This document shows positions 9,053 to 18,103 of a stretch of 64,000 bases of DNA, one piece after another. Source of the stretch: Flavobacterium sinopsychrotolerans (GTDB taxonomy: Bacteria > Bacteroidota > Bacteroidia > Flavobacteriales > Flavobacteriaceae). The DNA lies in the NCBI RefSeq assembly GCF_900110375.1, contig NZ_FODN01000002.1:447086-511085 (forward strand), written 5' to 3'. The notes beneath the pieces were generated by a model. The model was not told the DNA's origin and ran no database searches. It was given only the letters and a program-made list of their open reading frames with translations. A program made the translations under genes and the position numbers. The first letter of the stretch is position 1; each line of letters begins with the position of its first letter.

Positions 9053-11248
9053 ATGTATCAGATACGTATTGTTTTGTTTGTGTTATTACTGTTAAATTCT
9101 TTAAGCGATAATTTATTTGCTCAGACAAAATTATTTTCTAAAAAAGAAATTAGAAAATTAACGGATCAAGCTTCCCAATATTTAAAGGATGCTAATTTTG
9201 AAAAATCCTTGGAGAGTTCCAAACTCGCATTGCATCACTCTATTTCTACCAATAATAGTTATTACACAACCATATCCTATAATACAATTGCAGCTAATTA
9301 TGCTGAACTGGCCGAATTTGATAAAGCTATTTTTTTTTATAACAAAGGGTTATTCTACGCTAATAGAACTAATAATGATACTTTAAAAAATCATATAAAT
9401 AATAATTTAGGCAATATCTATTGCTTTGAAAAAAAACAATATGAAAAAGGAATAAATTATTATAAAAATTCCCTTACGTATAGCCAAAAAAATGCTGATA
9501 CAAGTCAAATTTTTTTAACCAAACTTAATATTGCTTGGGCATATTTTGATATTGGTGATTTTCAAAAAGGATACCCAAGTTTAGAGTTCGTCAATAAATA
9601 TGATACTAAATATGGTGATCAAACCACTGCAGGAGCTATAAATATGCTGAACGGAATGTACTATGGTTATAAAGGGAATCATGAAAAAGCGACTACCTAT
9701 TTTTTGAATGCTATAAAATTTGGAAAGGAAGCAAACCAGAAATCAGATTTATCCTTTGCACACCTCGAATATTCCAGATATTTATTAATTAAAGGAGATT
9801 ATAAAAAAGCTTACGAAAACCTCTCGAACTATAATAAAATTACAGAAGAACTTTATAATAAAGAAAAACTAGAGAAAGCAAATGTTGCCGGAATAAATGT
9901 TGAATTAGACGAATACAAAAGAGAGATTGATAAAATTGAAAATGAAAAGGACATACAACTTCAAAGTTTAGAAAAATCTAAAATGATAGTTTTGTTGTTC
10001 ACAGTAATTTTTATAGTGTTGTTGTTGTTGATTTATACGTTATTCAGAAATAATAATTTCAAGAAAAAAACGAATGCAGAGCTTTCTAAGACGAATAAAG
10101 AGCTCATAATTGCTAAAGAAAAAGCTGAAGAAGTCTCTGTGTTAAAATCACAATTTGTCTCTACTATAAGTCATGAATTACGGACACCTCTATATGGTGT
10201 TGTAGGAATTACAAATATGCTTCTTGATGAACATAAAGAATTAGCGGATAGTCCGCATTTAAGTTCGCTTAAATTTTCTGCCAGATATTTATTGTCACTT
10301 GTGAATGATATTCTTCAAATTAATAAAATTGAAGACAACAGAATTATTCTTGAAAATTTGACTTTTAATATTTCAGATGAAATTAATATGATCAAAAATT
10401 CGCTTTCATTCTTAGCTAAAAATAATAATAATTTTATTTTAGTAAATATCGATCCGGCAGTTCCGGAATATTTAATAGGAGATAAGTTAAGACTCTCTCA
10501 AATCATCATGAATCTTGTCAGTAATGCATTGAAATTTACTAATAATGGAGAAGTAATTATAAATGTGAATTTAGAAAAAATAGAGAATAAATCTCATTTT
10601 ATTGAATTTCAAATTAAGGATAACGGTATAGGGATTGCATCAGCTGACCAAGATAAGATTTTTGATAAATTTGTGCAGGTTGGTAGAAAAGAAACTGACT
10701 ATCAAGGAACCGGTCTTGGACTTTCTATTGTAAAACAATTGTTAGGATTATTTAATAGTTCTATTGCTCTTCAAAGCGCCATTGGAAAGGGAACAGAATT
10801 CAAATTTGTAATTGCATTTGAATTTAATCCTGATAAAACCTATGAGATTATCAATAACATACAAGTCAACATGAACGCTACTCAAATGATCAATGTTTTA
10901 GTAGTTGAGGATAATCATATAAATCAGTTAGTGACTAAAAAGACCATCGAAAAGAATAACTATAAATGCAGCGTTGTTGATAATGGATACGCTGCCTTGG
11001 AGATATTAGATAAAGAAAGTTTTGATTTAATCTTGATGGATATCAATATGCCTCTAATAAATGGTTTTGAAACTACCAGAAAAATTCGGCTTAAAGGAAT
11101 TGATATTCCAATTGTGGCTTTAACTGCGTTTGATAAGTCAGAAATAACTGAAGAGTCAATTTCAGCTGGAATCAATGATATTATCATAAAACCTTTTGAT
11201 TCGGTAAAATTATTTAAAATCATCAATATTTTAGTGTCAAAAAATTAA
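9053..11248 (+). CDS. TPR-containing hybrid histidine kinase/response regulator
   Basis: Membrane sensor kinase of 731 aa with a receiver domain on the same chain. In order: a signal peptide ending near LFAQ; a periplasmic array of TPR-like helices (about 35-270) with repeated Asn/Tyr/Ala-rich pairs; a coiled coil; one membrane segment (about 311-332); HisKA with phospho-acceptor SHELRTP (H374); an HATPase domain with N-box NLVSNALKFT, G1 DNGIGI and G2 GTGLGLSI; and a receiver with acidic VVEDN, phospho-Asp in LMDINMP (D663) and KPF lysine. It has no DNA-binding domain, so output must pass by phosphotransfer or protein contact. No partner gene is adjacent and the signal is unknown. Confidence 0.92.
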   Translation: MYQIRIVLFVLLLLNSLSDNLFAQTKLFSKKEIRKLTDQASQYLKDANFEKSLESSKLALHHSISTNNSYYTTISYNTIAANYAELAEFDKAIFFYNKGLFYANRTNNDTLKNHINNNLGNIYCFEKKQYEKGINYYKNSLTYSQKNADTSQIFLTKLNIAWAYFDIGDFQKGYPSLEFVNKYDTKYGDQTTAGAINMLNGMYYGYKGNHEKATTYFLNAIKFGKEANQKSDLSFAHLEYSRYLLIKGDYKKAYENLSNYNKITEELYNKEKLEKANVAGINVELDEYKREIDKIENEKDIQLQSLEKSKMIVLLFTVIFIVLLLLIYTLFRNNNFKKKTNAELSKTNKELIIAKEKAEEVSVLKSQFVSTISHELRTPLYGVVGITNMLLDEHKELADSPHLSSLKFSARYLLSLVNDILQINKIEDNRIILENLTFNISDEINMIKNSLSFLAKNNNNFILVNIDPAVPEYLIGDKLRLSQIIMNLVSNALKFTNNGEVIINVNLEKIENKSHFIEFQIKDNGIGIASADQDKIFDKFVQVGRKETDYQGTGLGLSIVKQLLGLFNSSIALQSAIGKGTEFKFVIAFEFNPDKTYEIINNIQVNMNATQMINVLVVEDNHINQLVTKKTIEKNNYKCSVVDNGYAALEILDKESFDLILMDINMPLINGFETTRKIRLKGIDIPIVALTAFDKSEITEESISAGINDIIIKPFDSVKLFKIINILVSKN

Positions 11249-11330
11249 AGAGCTATTTGTTTGCACTTTTTAGTTGTGATTTGATGATTAATTTTTTAAT
11301 AAGTATTTCTTAATTTAGGAATCAATCTTA

Positions 11331-11387
11331 AAAACAGTTAAGCCTTTAAAACCAAAAGATCAGTTTTAAAGGCTTAGCTGTTTTTAT
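11331..11387. terminator. Bidirectional terminator between convergent genes
   Basis: Long hairpin with arm TAAGCCTTTAAAAC (11339-11352), a 10-nt loop, and GTTTTAAAGGCTTA starting at 11363. AAACAG/CTGTTT extend the stem, with A- and T-runs outside. It overlaps the hsp20 stop codon. Confidence 0.88.
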
Positions 11388-11842
11388 TTTATGGCAATAG
11401 TTTTATTGGCTCTTTTCTTAACGCCTTCTTTTTTTGCAATTGTAACATGGAGAATTCCATCTTTATAACTTGCTTCTATTTTATTTTCATCTATGTATTC
11501 TGGCAACGTGAAAGATCTGAAAAAAGATTGATAGTTAAATTCTTTTCTAACATAATTGTCTTTTTTTCGTGTTTCTTCTTTTTGTTCTTCTTTCTCTGAA
11601 GAAATTGTAAGCATATTATTGTCAATTTCAACTTTGAAATCTTCTTTTTTCATACCAAGAACAGCCATATCAACTTCTAATTTATCATCTGTTTCTTTTA
11701 AGTTTACAGAAGGTAAATTACTGCCAATCGCCGTAAAATTTTTATCTGACCAATCAAAAATATCTTTGGTCGATAAAAAATCATCAAAAAAGGTATTCAC
11801 TGACGGGAATAAACCACCGTTTCTTTTAACTAAAGTTTCCAT
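11384..11842 (-). CDS. Hsp20/alpha-crystallin small heat-shock protein
   Basis: ATP-independent holdase chaperone, 152 aa, which binds unfolding proteins during stress. The alpha-crystallin domain spans about residues 43-140. It contains the diagnostic ASYKDGILHVTI strand (A-x-x-x-x-G-I/V-L motif), and the C-terminus ends in the I-x-I oligomerisation motif (TIAIK). The charged KEEQKEETRKKDNYV stretch is the usual loop. Monocistronic: a terminator lies downstream and a 175-nt AT-rich gap separates it from the helicase upstream. No CIRCE-like inverted repeat was seen. Confidence 0.94.
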   Translation of the reverse strand: METLVKRNGGLFPSVNTFFDDFLSTKDIFDWSDKNFTAIGSNLPSVNLKETDDKLEVDMAVLGMKKEDFKVEIDNNMLTISSEKEEQKEETRKKDNYVRKEFNYQSFFRSFTLPEYIDENKIEASYKDGILHVTIAKKEGVKKRANKTIAIK

Positions 11843-12017
11843 AAGTTTTAATTTTAAAGGTTTTAAATAATTAAAATCAAATTTAATGATATTATTTATT
11901 TTAAAATCATATTTAGTAATTAAAACATTGATAACTAGTATATTGACGTCGAACGGTGTGTTTTTACAAAAGTTAAAAAGAGCTTTCTTACAGAAGCTTT
12001 ATTTGTATTAAATAGAA

Positions 12018-13271
12018 TTAGTACCAGCGTTTTTTATTCTGTTTAGAAACTTCTGATTTTCTGGATTTATGTGCTCCACCGCTTCTGTTTGAGTTTTTTT
12101 GAGTTGCACCAGGAGCAGTTTCCGGACTTCCTGAATGCCAACCGTACGGATGATCACTTACTATTTTTACATCCACTTTTATTAATTTTTGAATGTCTTT
12201 CCAATACTGATGCTCATCTTTGCTGCAAAAAGAAATTGAAATACCTTCATTTCCTGCACGACCGGTTCTACCTATTCTATGAACATAAGTTTCTGGAATA
12301 TTTGGTAAATCAAAATTAATGACAAATGGCAATTGGTCAATATCAATTCCTCTAGCTGCAATATCAGTAGCTACTAAAACATTGACTTCTTTGTTTTTGA
12401 ATCCTTCTAAAACGCGTTGTCTTGCATTTTGAGACTTATCTCCATGAATAGCTTCGGCTGCAATATCGTGTTTTCGCAACGCTTTTACAACATTGTCAGC
12501 TCCATGTTTCGTTCTTGAAAAAACCAAAACATTAGACAGATTTTCGTTTTTAATTAAATGATATAGTAGATTTCTCTTTTCTGCCTTTTCAACAAAATAA
12601 ACACGTTGTTCTACATTTTCAGCAGTTGATGAAACTGGAGAAACGGTAACTGTTGCAGGATCTTTTAGAAACATTTCGGCCAATTCTCTTATGGCCATTG
12701 GCATTGTTGCTGAGAAAAAAAGTGTTTGTCTGTTATTAGGGGTCAATTTCACAATTTTTTTGACGTCATTAACAAATCCCATATCAAGCATTTGATCGGC
12801 CTCATCTAGCACCAAAGTGTGTAAATGGTCTAAATCGATAAAACCTTGTTTTACTAAGTCTAGCAAACGTCCCGGAGTTGCAATCAGGATATCAATTCCT
12901 TTTTTTAGCATCTCTACTTGTGGCACTTGTGAAACTCCTCCAAAAATAGTCAGTTGAACTAAATTTGTATATTTTCCATATTGGTCAAAATTCTGGCCAA
13001 TTTGGACGGCTAATTCTCTTGTAGGTGTAATAATCAGGGCACGGATTGGACTTGCTTTTTTTGATGAACCCACAATTCTATGCAATTGATGAATAATAGG
13101 GATGGCAAAAGCAGCAGTTTTTCCGGTACCGGTTTGAGCGCAACCAATCATATCTCTTCCTGATAAAACGATTGGAATAGCTTGTTCTTGTATTGGAGTT
13201 GCTTCTAAATAGCCTTGTTCAAATACGGCTTTTTGTATACTTTTTGAAAGTGGTAAATCTTCGAATAACAT
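12018..13271 (-). CDS. DEAD-box ATP-dependent RNA helicase
   Basis: RNA helicase (417 aa) of the RhlE/CsdA-like group, acting in ribosome assembly or RNA turnover. Motifs in order: Q motif (GYLEATPIQEQAIP), I AQTGTGKT, Ia PTRELA, II DEAD (VLDEADQMLDMGF), III SAT, IV VLVFSRTKH, V ATDIAARGIDID and VI HRIGRTGRAG. The C-terminal tail is short, basic and Ser/Gly-rich (SNRSGGAHKSRKSEVSKQNK), typical of RhlE-type proteins. It is a single gene. A CAAAGATA box at 13317-13324 is a possible minus-strand -7 element. Confidence 0.94.
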   Translation of the reverse strand: MLFEDLPLSKSIQKAVFEQGYLEATPIQEQAIPIVLSGRDMIGCAQTGTGKTAAFAIPIIHQLHRIVGSSKKASPIRALIITPTRELAVQIGQNFDQYGKYTNLVQLTIFGGVSQVPQVEMLKKGIDILIATPGRLLDLVKQGFIDLDHLHTLVLDEADQMLDMGFVNDVKKIVKLTPNNRQTLFFSATMPMAIRELAEMFLKDPATVTVSPVSSTAENVEQRVYFVEKAEKRNLLYHLIKNENLSNVLVFSRTKHGADNVVKALRKHDIAAEAIHGDKSQNARQRVLEGFKNKEVNVLVATDIAARGIDIDQLPFVINFDLPNIPETYVHRIGRTGRAGNEGISISFCSKDEHQYWKDIQKLIKVDVKIVSDHPYGWHSGSPETAPGATQKNSNRSGGAHKSRKSEVSKQNKKRWY

Positions 13272-13411
13272 ATTTTTGATATTAAAAATCTTGTATTAAG
13301 TACATAGATAGTACTGCAAAGATAGTATTAATATTTTTGATGACTGTTTATATGATATTCAGGATTCAAATTTATAGATCGTAAACTGAAAAAGGAATCA
13401 ATACAATAGAT

Positions 13412-14443
13412 TTATGGATTATTTGATTTAATGAAATCAGTAATAAGATAGCCAATAAGTTTACCTATTAAATGGTTGTTTTTTTCTTCTCCTAAATCGG
13501 GGGCGCCTTCACAAATGTGCAAGTAGGTAGCATTTTTGTTTTTTGCAAAAAACGAAATAAACTGGCGAAGTTGCTCGACTGAAAAACCGCTCATTGTCAT
13601 GGCACTGCATGCAATATTTGGAATGGCATCCAAGTCAATTTCAATTCCGAAAAAGTCATCATTTATAAATTCTAAAGCATTAGCCATTTCTAAATCAAAT
13701 TCTTTTTCTTTTCGAATGTTTACGCTATCATAGGTATTAAAACGTACACGATCTTCTATTTTTTTAATGATATCTAAAACACTTTTAGAAGTGTAATTTT
13801 CGTGTAAACCAAAAATAAAATATTTTTTCAAAAAACCTTCTTCATAAGCATATGAAAAACCATTACCGCTGTGCCTTCCTTCAAGAATTCTAAAATCAGA
13901 ATGAGCGTCAAAATTGATGGCATTTATGGGTTTGCCTTTGGCTAGAGCTGATCCTTTTATATTGCCGTAGGAGTTGTTGTGTCCGCCACCGATAACAATA
14001 GGAGTTTTTCCTAGTTTTACAAGATTAAAAATGATATGAGAAACATCCTTATCTATTTTATCGACTAATTGGCTTAATTTAGAACGATCATTACTATCAT
14101 TAAAATCTAAATTTTGAACCTCTTCCATTGCTTCACTCACATCTAACTGCCCTAAGATAATTAGCTGACTTCCTTTGCAAAAACGATTGTGCTGAATGTT
14201 AGCAATACTTTTTATGGAACTATCCCATGCAGAAGCCGCTCCAGGTCTTCCAAAATTTGCTCTTACGCCAATATCTTCCGGTATTCCAAATAGGACATAT
14301 TTTGCTTCGCAAGTTTTTAAAAACTCAATAGTATCAGTCTCTTTTGGAACGGTTATCATTTTTTCTCCAAATTTTATTTCACCACTTCTGTGGTTCGTAA
14401 TTTTTGCAAGATCATTGATTGTAAACGGGATAATTTTTTCCAT
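13412..14443 (-). CDS. hutG: Arginase-family formimidoylglutamase (HutG-like)
   Basis: Binuclear manganese ureohydrolase, 343 aa from the ATG at 14443. The metal motifs are GGGHN, NFDAHSD and EIDLDAIP, supplying the His and Asp ligands. Agmatinase and arginase share them, but hutI lies about 1 kb away, so hydrolysis of N-formimidoyl-glutamate to glutamate and formamide, the last step of histidine breakdown, is the best assignment. A longer reading to 14554 would add about 37 non-conserved hydrophobic residues and overlap the divergent gene, so MEKIIPF is preferred. hutH and hutU are not in the window. Confidence 0.75.
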   Translation of the reverse strand: MEKIIPFTINDLAKITNHRSGEIKFGEKMITVPKETDTIEFLKTCEAKYVLFGIPEDIGVRANFGRPGAASAWDSSIKSIANIQHNRFCKGSQLIILGQLDVSEAMEEVQNLDFNDSNDRSKLSQLVDKIDKDVSHIIFNLVKLGKTPIVIGGGHNNSYGNIKGSALAKGKPINAINFDAHSDFRILEGRHSGNGFSYAYEEGFLKKYFIFGLHENYTSKSVLDIIKKIEDRVRFNTYDSVNIRKEKEFDLEMANALEFINDDFFGIEIDLDAIPNIACSAMTMSGFSVEQLRQFISFFAKNKNATYLHICEGAPDLGEEKNNHLIGKLIGYLITDFIKSNNP

Positions 14444-14542
14444 TAAAAAAAATATTTTTCCCAAAAATAATATAATTGCATCAACTGACGTTATAACGTG
14501 GTTATATATTGTTAAATTTGTAAAAAATAAATTAAATACAAG

Positions 14543-15427
14543 ATGGAAAATCAAAAAAGCAGTTCAAGTCTTAAAGCAGTCGTAGCGATATTAGCTATTT
14601 TATTAGTGGGAAGTTTAGTTTATATTTTTAAAATGACCTCCGATGCTGATGTAGTAAAAACAGAATTGAAAACGACATTAACTGAAAAAGAATCAGTTAT
14701 GAAAGATTTGCAAGAATTAAAATCAACTTATGATGCTGCCATTGCAGAAAATACATCTATGTCTGATGAGTTAATTCAAGAAAGAGATAAAGTGGTGAAC
14801 TTAATGTCTGATTTAAACAAATCTAAAGGCGATGTTGCTTCAATGTCTAAGTATAGATCACAATTCATTTCTTTACAAGGGAATATGAAAGTTTTAATGG
14901 CAGAAAATGAAGGATTGAAAAAACAAAATACAACTTTAACTACACAACGTGATAGTACAGTAGTAGTATTAGGAGAATCTAAAAAATACAATGAAGCATT
15001 AGTTGGGCAAAATGAAGAATTAGCAAAAGCGGTTGAAATTGGTTCAAAATTAACAGTTTTAAACACAAGAGGATCAGCTTTTAAATTAAGAAGCTCTGGT
15101 AAACAAATTGAAACAGACAAGGCAAGTAGAGCTGATGTTCTTAGAGTTAGTTTTACAATTGCTGAAAACCAAATTGCTAAATCTGGCGATAAAACATATT
15201 ATGTTCAAGTTATTGACAGTAAAAATAATGTTTTGGGTGATAAAAAAACAGAGGCTTTTGGAGATAATACTTTAATATATAGTTTTTTAACGAATGTTAA
15301 ATATGAAAATAAAACAATTCAAGTAACTGAAGATTTAAGAGGGAAAGATTTTGCTAAAGGAACGTATTTTATCAATATTTTCGATAAAGATGTTTTAGTT
15401 TCAAAAACTAGTTTTGTATTGAGATAA
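14543..15427 (+). CDS. Membrane-anchored coiled-coil protein of unknown function
   Basis: A 294-aa protein with a short cytoplasmic N-terminus, one membrane helix (about residues 10-30: VVAILAILLVGSLVYIF), a long heptad-rich coiled coil (about 33-165), and a C-terminal beta-rich domain (about 180-294) beginning near KLTVLNTRGSAFKLR and ending SKTSFVLR. Relatives in Flavobacteriaceae are often labelled chromosome-partition or SMC-like only because of the coiled coil; no ATPase motif is present. The tail looks like an extracytoplasmic beta-sandwich. It is divergent from hutG and ends at a terminator shared with hutI. No function is assigned. Confidence 0.72.
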   Translation: MENQKSSSSLKAVVAILAILLVGSLVYIFKMTSDADVVKTELKTTLTEKESVMKDLQELKSTYDAAIAENTSMSDELIQERDKVVNLMSDLNKSKGDVASMSKYRSQFISLQGNMKVLMAENEGLKKQNTTLTTQRDSTVVVLGESKKYNEALVGQNEELAKAVEIGSKLTVLNTRGSAFKLRSSGKQIETDKASRADVLRVSFTIAENQIAKSGDKTYYVQVIDSKNNVLGDKKTEAFGDNTLIYSFLTNVKYENKTIQVTEDLRGKDFAKGTYFINIFDKDVLVSKTSFVLR

Positions 15428-15447
15428 TCAATTACTGTAATAAAATA

Positions 15448-15478
15448 AAAAAGAGGAACGTAATGTTCCTCTTTTTTT
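15448..15478. terminator. Bidirectional terminator
   Basis: Stem AAAGAGGAAC (15450-15459), loop GTAAT, arm 15465-15474, then T-run. It is shared by the coiled-coil gene and the convergent hutI. Confidence 0.9.
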
Positions 15479-16715
15479 ATGCAAAAATTTTACCTTCTAA
15501 AAGTACAGTTTCAATCAGATTGCTGCCAAAAGCATAAGGAATTTGATAGTAGGAGGGAATGGGTTTTGTGATAATTAGATTTGCTTTTTTGCCAATGGTG
15601 ATGCTTCCGTGAGTTTCAGAAATTCCCATGGCATAAGCTCCATTTATTGTGGCGGCATTTATGGCTTCTTCGGGAGTCATTTTCATTTTGATGCAAGCAG
15701 TTGCTACAACAAAATTCATATTTCCGGATGGAGTAGAACCCGGATTGTAATCCGTTGCGAGAGCGAGAGGAAGTCCTGCCGCGATCATTACTCGTGCTGG
15801 AGTGTAAGGAATACTCAAAAAATAAGAGCAAGATGGTAATGCAACAGGCATTGTTTCAGTATTTTTCAACGCTTCAATATCTTCCGGTTTCATTACTTCT
15901 AGATGATCTACGGAAAGTGCATTGTGTTTTATTCCCGTCTGAATTCCTCCAATGGAGTTGAACTGATTGACATGGATCTTTGGCTTTAAGCCAAATTTAA
16001 TTCCCGCTTCGATGATTTTTTGGGTTTCTTCAACAGTAAAATAACCCGTTTCACAAAATACATCGATGAAATCTGCCAGTTTATTTTCAGCAATTTCAGG
16101 GAGCATTTCATTGATGATTAAATCGATATAACCTTTATGGTTTGTTGCGTATTCAGATGGGAAAGCGTGAGCACCCAGAAAAGTTGCTTTAATGGTAACG
16201 GGATAATTTTGAGCTAATCTTTGAATAACGCGAAGCATTTTCAATTCTCCATCAACGGTTAATCCATATCCCGATTTGATTTCTACTGCTCCGGTTCCCA
16301 AATGCATGACTTCTTCCAGTCGTGTTTTGGATTGTTGGTAGATTTCTTCTTCAGAAGTTTCGTTCAGTTTTTTAGCTGAATTTAGGATTCCACCGCCACG
16401 ATTAGCGATTTCTTCATAAGTCAAACCATTGATTCGATCTACAAATTCCTGTTCCCGATTTCCCGCATACACAATATGGGTATGGCTGTCACACCAAGAA
16501 GGTAAAACTATTTTTCCGTCTGCATCAATGCACTTTTCTGGATTTATGTTAGGCAAATCCTCCATAGAGCCAAAATCAGAAATAAGTCCATTTTTAAGTA
16601 CTAAATAGGCATTTTTGATAGTGGGTAGAACCGCCATTTCAGCACCCGATACTTTCAAAATTGAAGAATCCCTAACCTGAAGCAACTCTTTGATATTGAT
16701 GATTAATGTTGTCAT
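15477..16715 (-). CDS. hutI: Imidazolonepropionase
   Basis: Amidohydrolase of 412 aa that opens imidazolone-5-propionate to N-formimidoyl-L-glutamate, the third step of histidine degradation. The metal motif is CDSHTHIVYAG, followed by the HutI-specific NREQEF stretch, KSGYG (VEIKSGYGL), HVNQF and DHLE, and ATDYNPGS with the catalytic-site Asp. The length is normal. It begins 12 nt after the end of the glutamine cyclotransferase gene, so the two are probably co-transcribed. Its product is the substrate of the hutG-like enzyme, which is in a separate unit. Confidence 0.95.
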   Translation of the reverse strand: MTTLIINIKELLQVRDSSILKVSGAEMAVLPTIKNAYLVLKNGLISDFGSMEDLPNINPEKCIDADGKIVLPSWCDSHTHIVYAGNREQEFVDRINGLTYEEIANRGGGILNSAKKLNETSEEEIYQQSKTRLEEVMHLGTGAVEIKSGYGLTVDGELKMLRVIQRLAQNYPVTIKATFLGAHAFPSEYATNHKGYIDLIINEMLPEIAENKLADFIDVFCETGYFTVEETQKIIEAGIKFGLKPKIHVNQFNSIGGIQTGIKHNALSVDHLEVMKPEDIEALKNTETMPVALPSCSYFLSIPYTPARVMIAAGLPLALATDYNPGSTPSGNMNFVVATACIKMKMTPEEAINAATINGAYAMGISETHGSITIGKKANLIITKPIPSYYQIPYAFGSNLIETVLLEGKIFA

Positions 16716-16727
16716 TTTATATGATAA

Positions 16728-17804
16728 TTATTCAGAAACTTTGATTTCAAACATTTTGTTCCAGTTTTTTCCTGTTACAAAAATGGTTTTTGTTTTTGGG
16801 TTGTAGGCAATTCCGTTTAGGACATCCGTATCCGGTAATTGAGTTATTTTTTTCTTCAAATCGGCAAGATTGATAATTGCTTCAACGGCTCCATTTTTTG
16901 GATTGATGACAGCAATAGCATCTTTTTGATACACATTTCCATAAATTTTCCCGTCAATCCATTCGAGTTCGTTAACTGCTTTTATTTTTGTTTCAAAGGA
17001 ATACACGTTCAAGTAATCTACTTCTTTAAATGTGGTTGGGTCAATAATCCAAATTTTTTCGGTTCCGTCGGATTGGTATAAATATTTACCATCATTAGTC
17101 AATCCCCAACCTTCAATAGGTTTAAAATACGTAAACGTTTTTTCTTTTTTGAAAGTGTCTGCGTCATAAACGTATCCTTCATTATTTTGCCAAGTCAATT
17201 GGTACACTTTATTTTTTAAAATCGTAATTCCTTCACCAAAATAGTTGTCGGCCAATTCCACTTTTTTATAAACTTCTCCAGTTTTATAATTTGTTTTTCT
17301 TAAGCTGGAAATTCCTTTTATTCCGGTACTATTTCCTGAGCCGTTTCCAGTTCCTTCATAGAGTGTGTCTCGGTAAAATTCTAGCCCTTGCGTGTATGCT
17401 TGAATATCGTGCGGATAGGTATTTACGATGGTGTATTTTAATAATTTTGGTTGAATATCAGAAACTAATTCTACTCTAGTGGTAGCTTCTGAGTTTTGAC
17501 CTTCGTAATAGACCAAAGCTTTTAGGTTTTGATAACCCAATTTTTGATCTTTCAATTCAAAAGTTAGTTTGTCAACTCCTTTTTTTGAACCAATTTTTTT
17601 GTCATTTACATAGTAGATAACGCTGTCAATAGTTTTGGAATTGGAGTTCAAAATTTCCAAAGAAAGCACTTCCTGTGGTTGATATTGTTCTTTAAATTTA
17701 GAATTATCAAAGGCAAATAAAGTATTTTCACCTTTTTTTGTTTCATTGCAACTTGCTAAGGTGATTCCTAATAAAATGACAGATAGGAAGTTATAGTTTT
17801 TCAT
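16728..17804 (-). CDS. Glutaminyl-peptide (glutamine) cyclotransferase, lipoprotein
   Basis: Exported enzyme that forms pyroglutamate from N-terminal glutamine. The ATG at 17804 gives MKNYNFL and a lipoprotein signal ending ITLASCN (Cys near residue 19); an upstream reading from 17834 adds an unneeded ten residues. 358 aa. An N-terminal beta domain is followed by the plant/bacterial-type cyclotransferase beta-propeller, with YTQGLEFYRDTLYEGTG and GEGITIL as family landmarks, and WGLTNDGKYLYQSDG and LEWIDGKIYGN repeats later. Its gene runs straight into hutI. Confidence 0.85.
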   Translation of the reverse strand: MKNYNFLSVILLGITLASCNETKKGENTLFAFDNSKFKEQYQPQEVLSLEILNSNSKTIDSVIYYVNDKKIGSKKGVDKLTFELKDQKLGYQNLKALVYYEGQNSEATTRVELVSDIQPKLLKYTIVNTYPHDIQAYTQGLEFYRDTLYEGTGNGSGNSTGIKGISSLRKTNYKTGEVYKKVELADNYFGEGITILKNKVYQLTWQNNEGYVYDADTFKKEKTFTYFKPIEGWGLTNDGKYLYQSDGTEKIWIIDPTTFKEVDYLNVYSFETKIKAVNELEWIDGKIYGNVYQKDAIAVINPKNGAVEAIINLADLKKKITQLPDTDVLNGIAYNPKTKTIFVTGKNWNKMFEIKVSE

Positions 17805-17858
17805 GATTTCTTTTTTTGTTGTACCAATATACAATGTTATTTTTAATGATTAAAGCTC

Positions 17859-17888
17859 TTGTAAAAATATAAAAAGATTGTATATTTG
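17859..17888 (+). promoter_or_regulatory. Promoter of the SRP RNA gene
   Basis: TTG (17859-17861), a 19-nt spacer and TATATTTG (17881-17888) form a textbook Flavobacterium promoter, only a few bases before the first base pair of the RNA. Confidence 0.85.
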
Positions 17889-17892
17889 CACC

Positions 17893-17985
17893 GGCAAGTC
17901 CTACACGACCAGCTCCTGCAGACTCCCCCAGGATGGGAACATAGCAAGGGTACGTGGTTGAGCGGTGCGATGTAGGTCGCTTGCC
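17893..17985 (+). ncRNA. ffs: Signal recognition particle RNA (4.5S-type, small SRP RNA)
   Basis: RNA of about 93 nt that binds Ffh and targets nascent membrane proteins to the Sec translocon. The ends pair (GGCAAG with CTTGCC), and TCCTACA/TGTAGG extend the long helix. The apical part has the SRP core: CCCCCAGGATGGGAACATAG, a GGAA tetraloop closed by G-C pairs, followed by AGCAAGGG with the conserved asymmetric AGCA side. It has the compact helix-8-only form, without an Alu domain. A strong promoter sits immediately upstream and a T-run and hairpin terminator immediately downstream. Confidence 0.93.
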
Positions 17986-17994
17986 ATTTTTTTT

Positions 17995-18022
17995 AATCTT
18001 CCATTTTGGAAGATTTTTTTTT
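17995..18022 (+). terminator. Terminator of the SRP RNA
   Basis: AATCTTCC (17995-18002), loop ATTTT, GGAAGATT (18008-18015), then a T-run. Confidence 0.85.
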
Positions 18023-18044
18023 GAATTATTTCGTACAAAAGTAG

Positions 18045-18067
18045 TCTTCCTTCGGGAGGATTTTTTT
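18045..18067 (+). terminator. Second terminator-like UUCG hairpin upstream of the SDR gene
   Basis: TCTTCC, TTCG tetraloop and GGAGGA (one G-U pair), then seven T. It lies 37 nt before the SDR start. It may be a back-up terminator for the SRP RNA or an attenuator. Confidence 0.6.
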
Positions 18068-18103
18068 ATTTTTGAACCTTTCGTATCATAAACAGCAACA
18101 ATA

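Noticed and set aside
14444..14554. Longer N-terminus for the HutG-like gene
   Set aside because: It adds about 37 hydrophobic residues with no family match and overlaps the start of the divergent coiled-coil gene.
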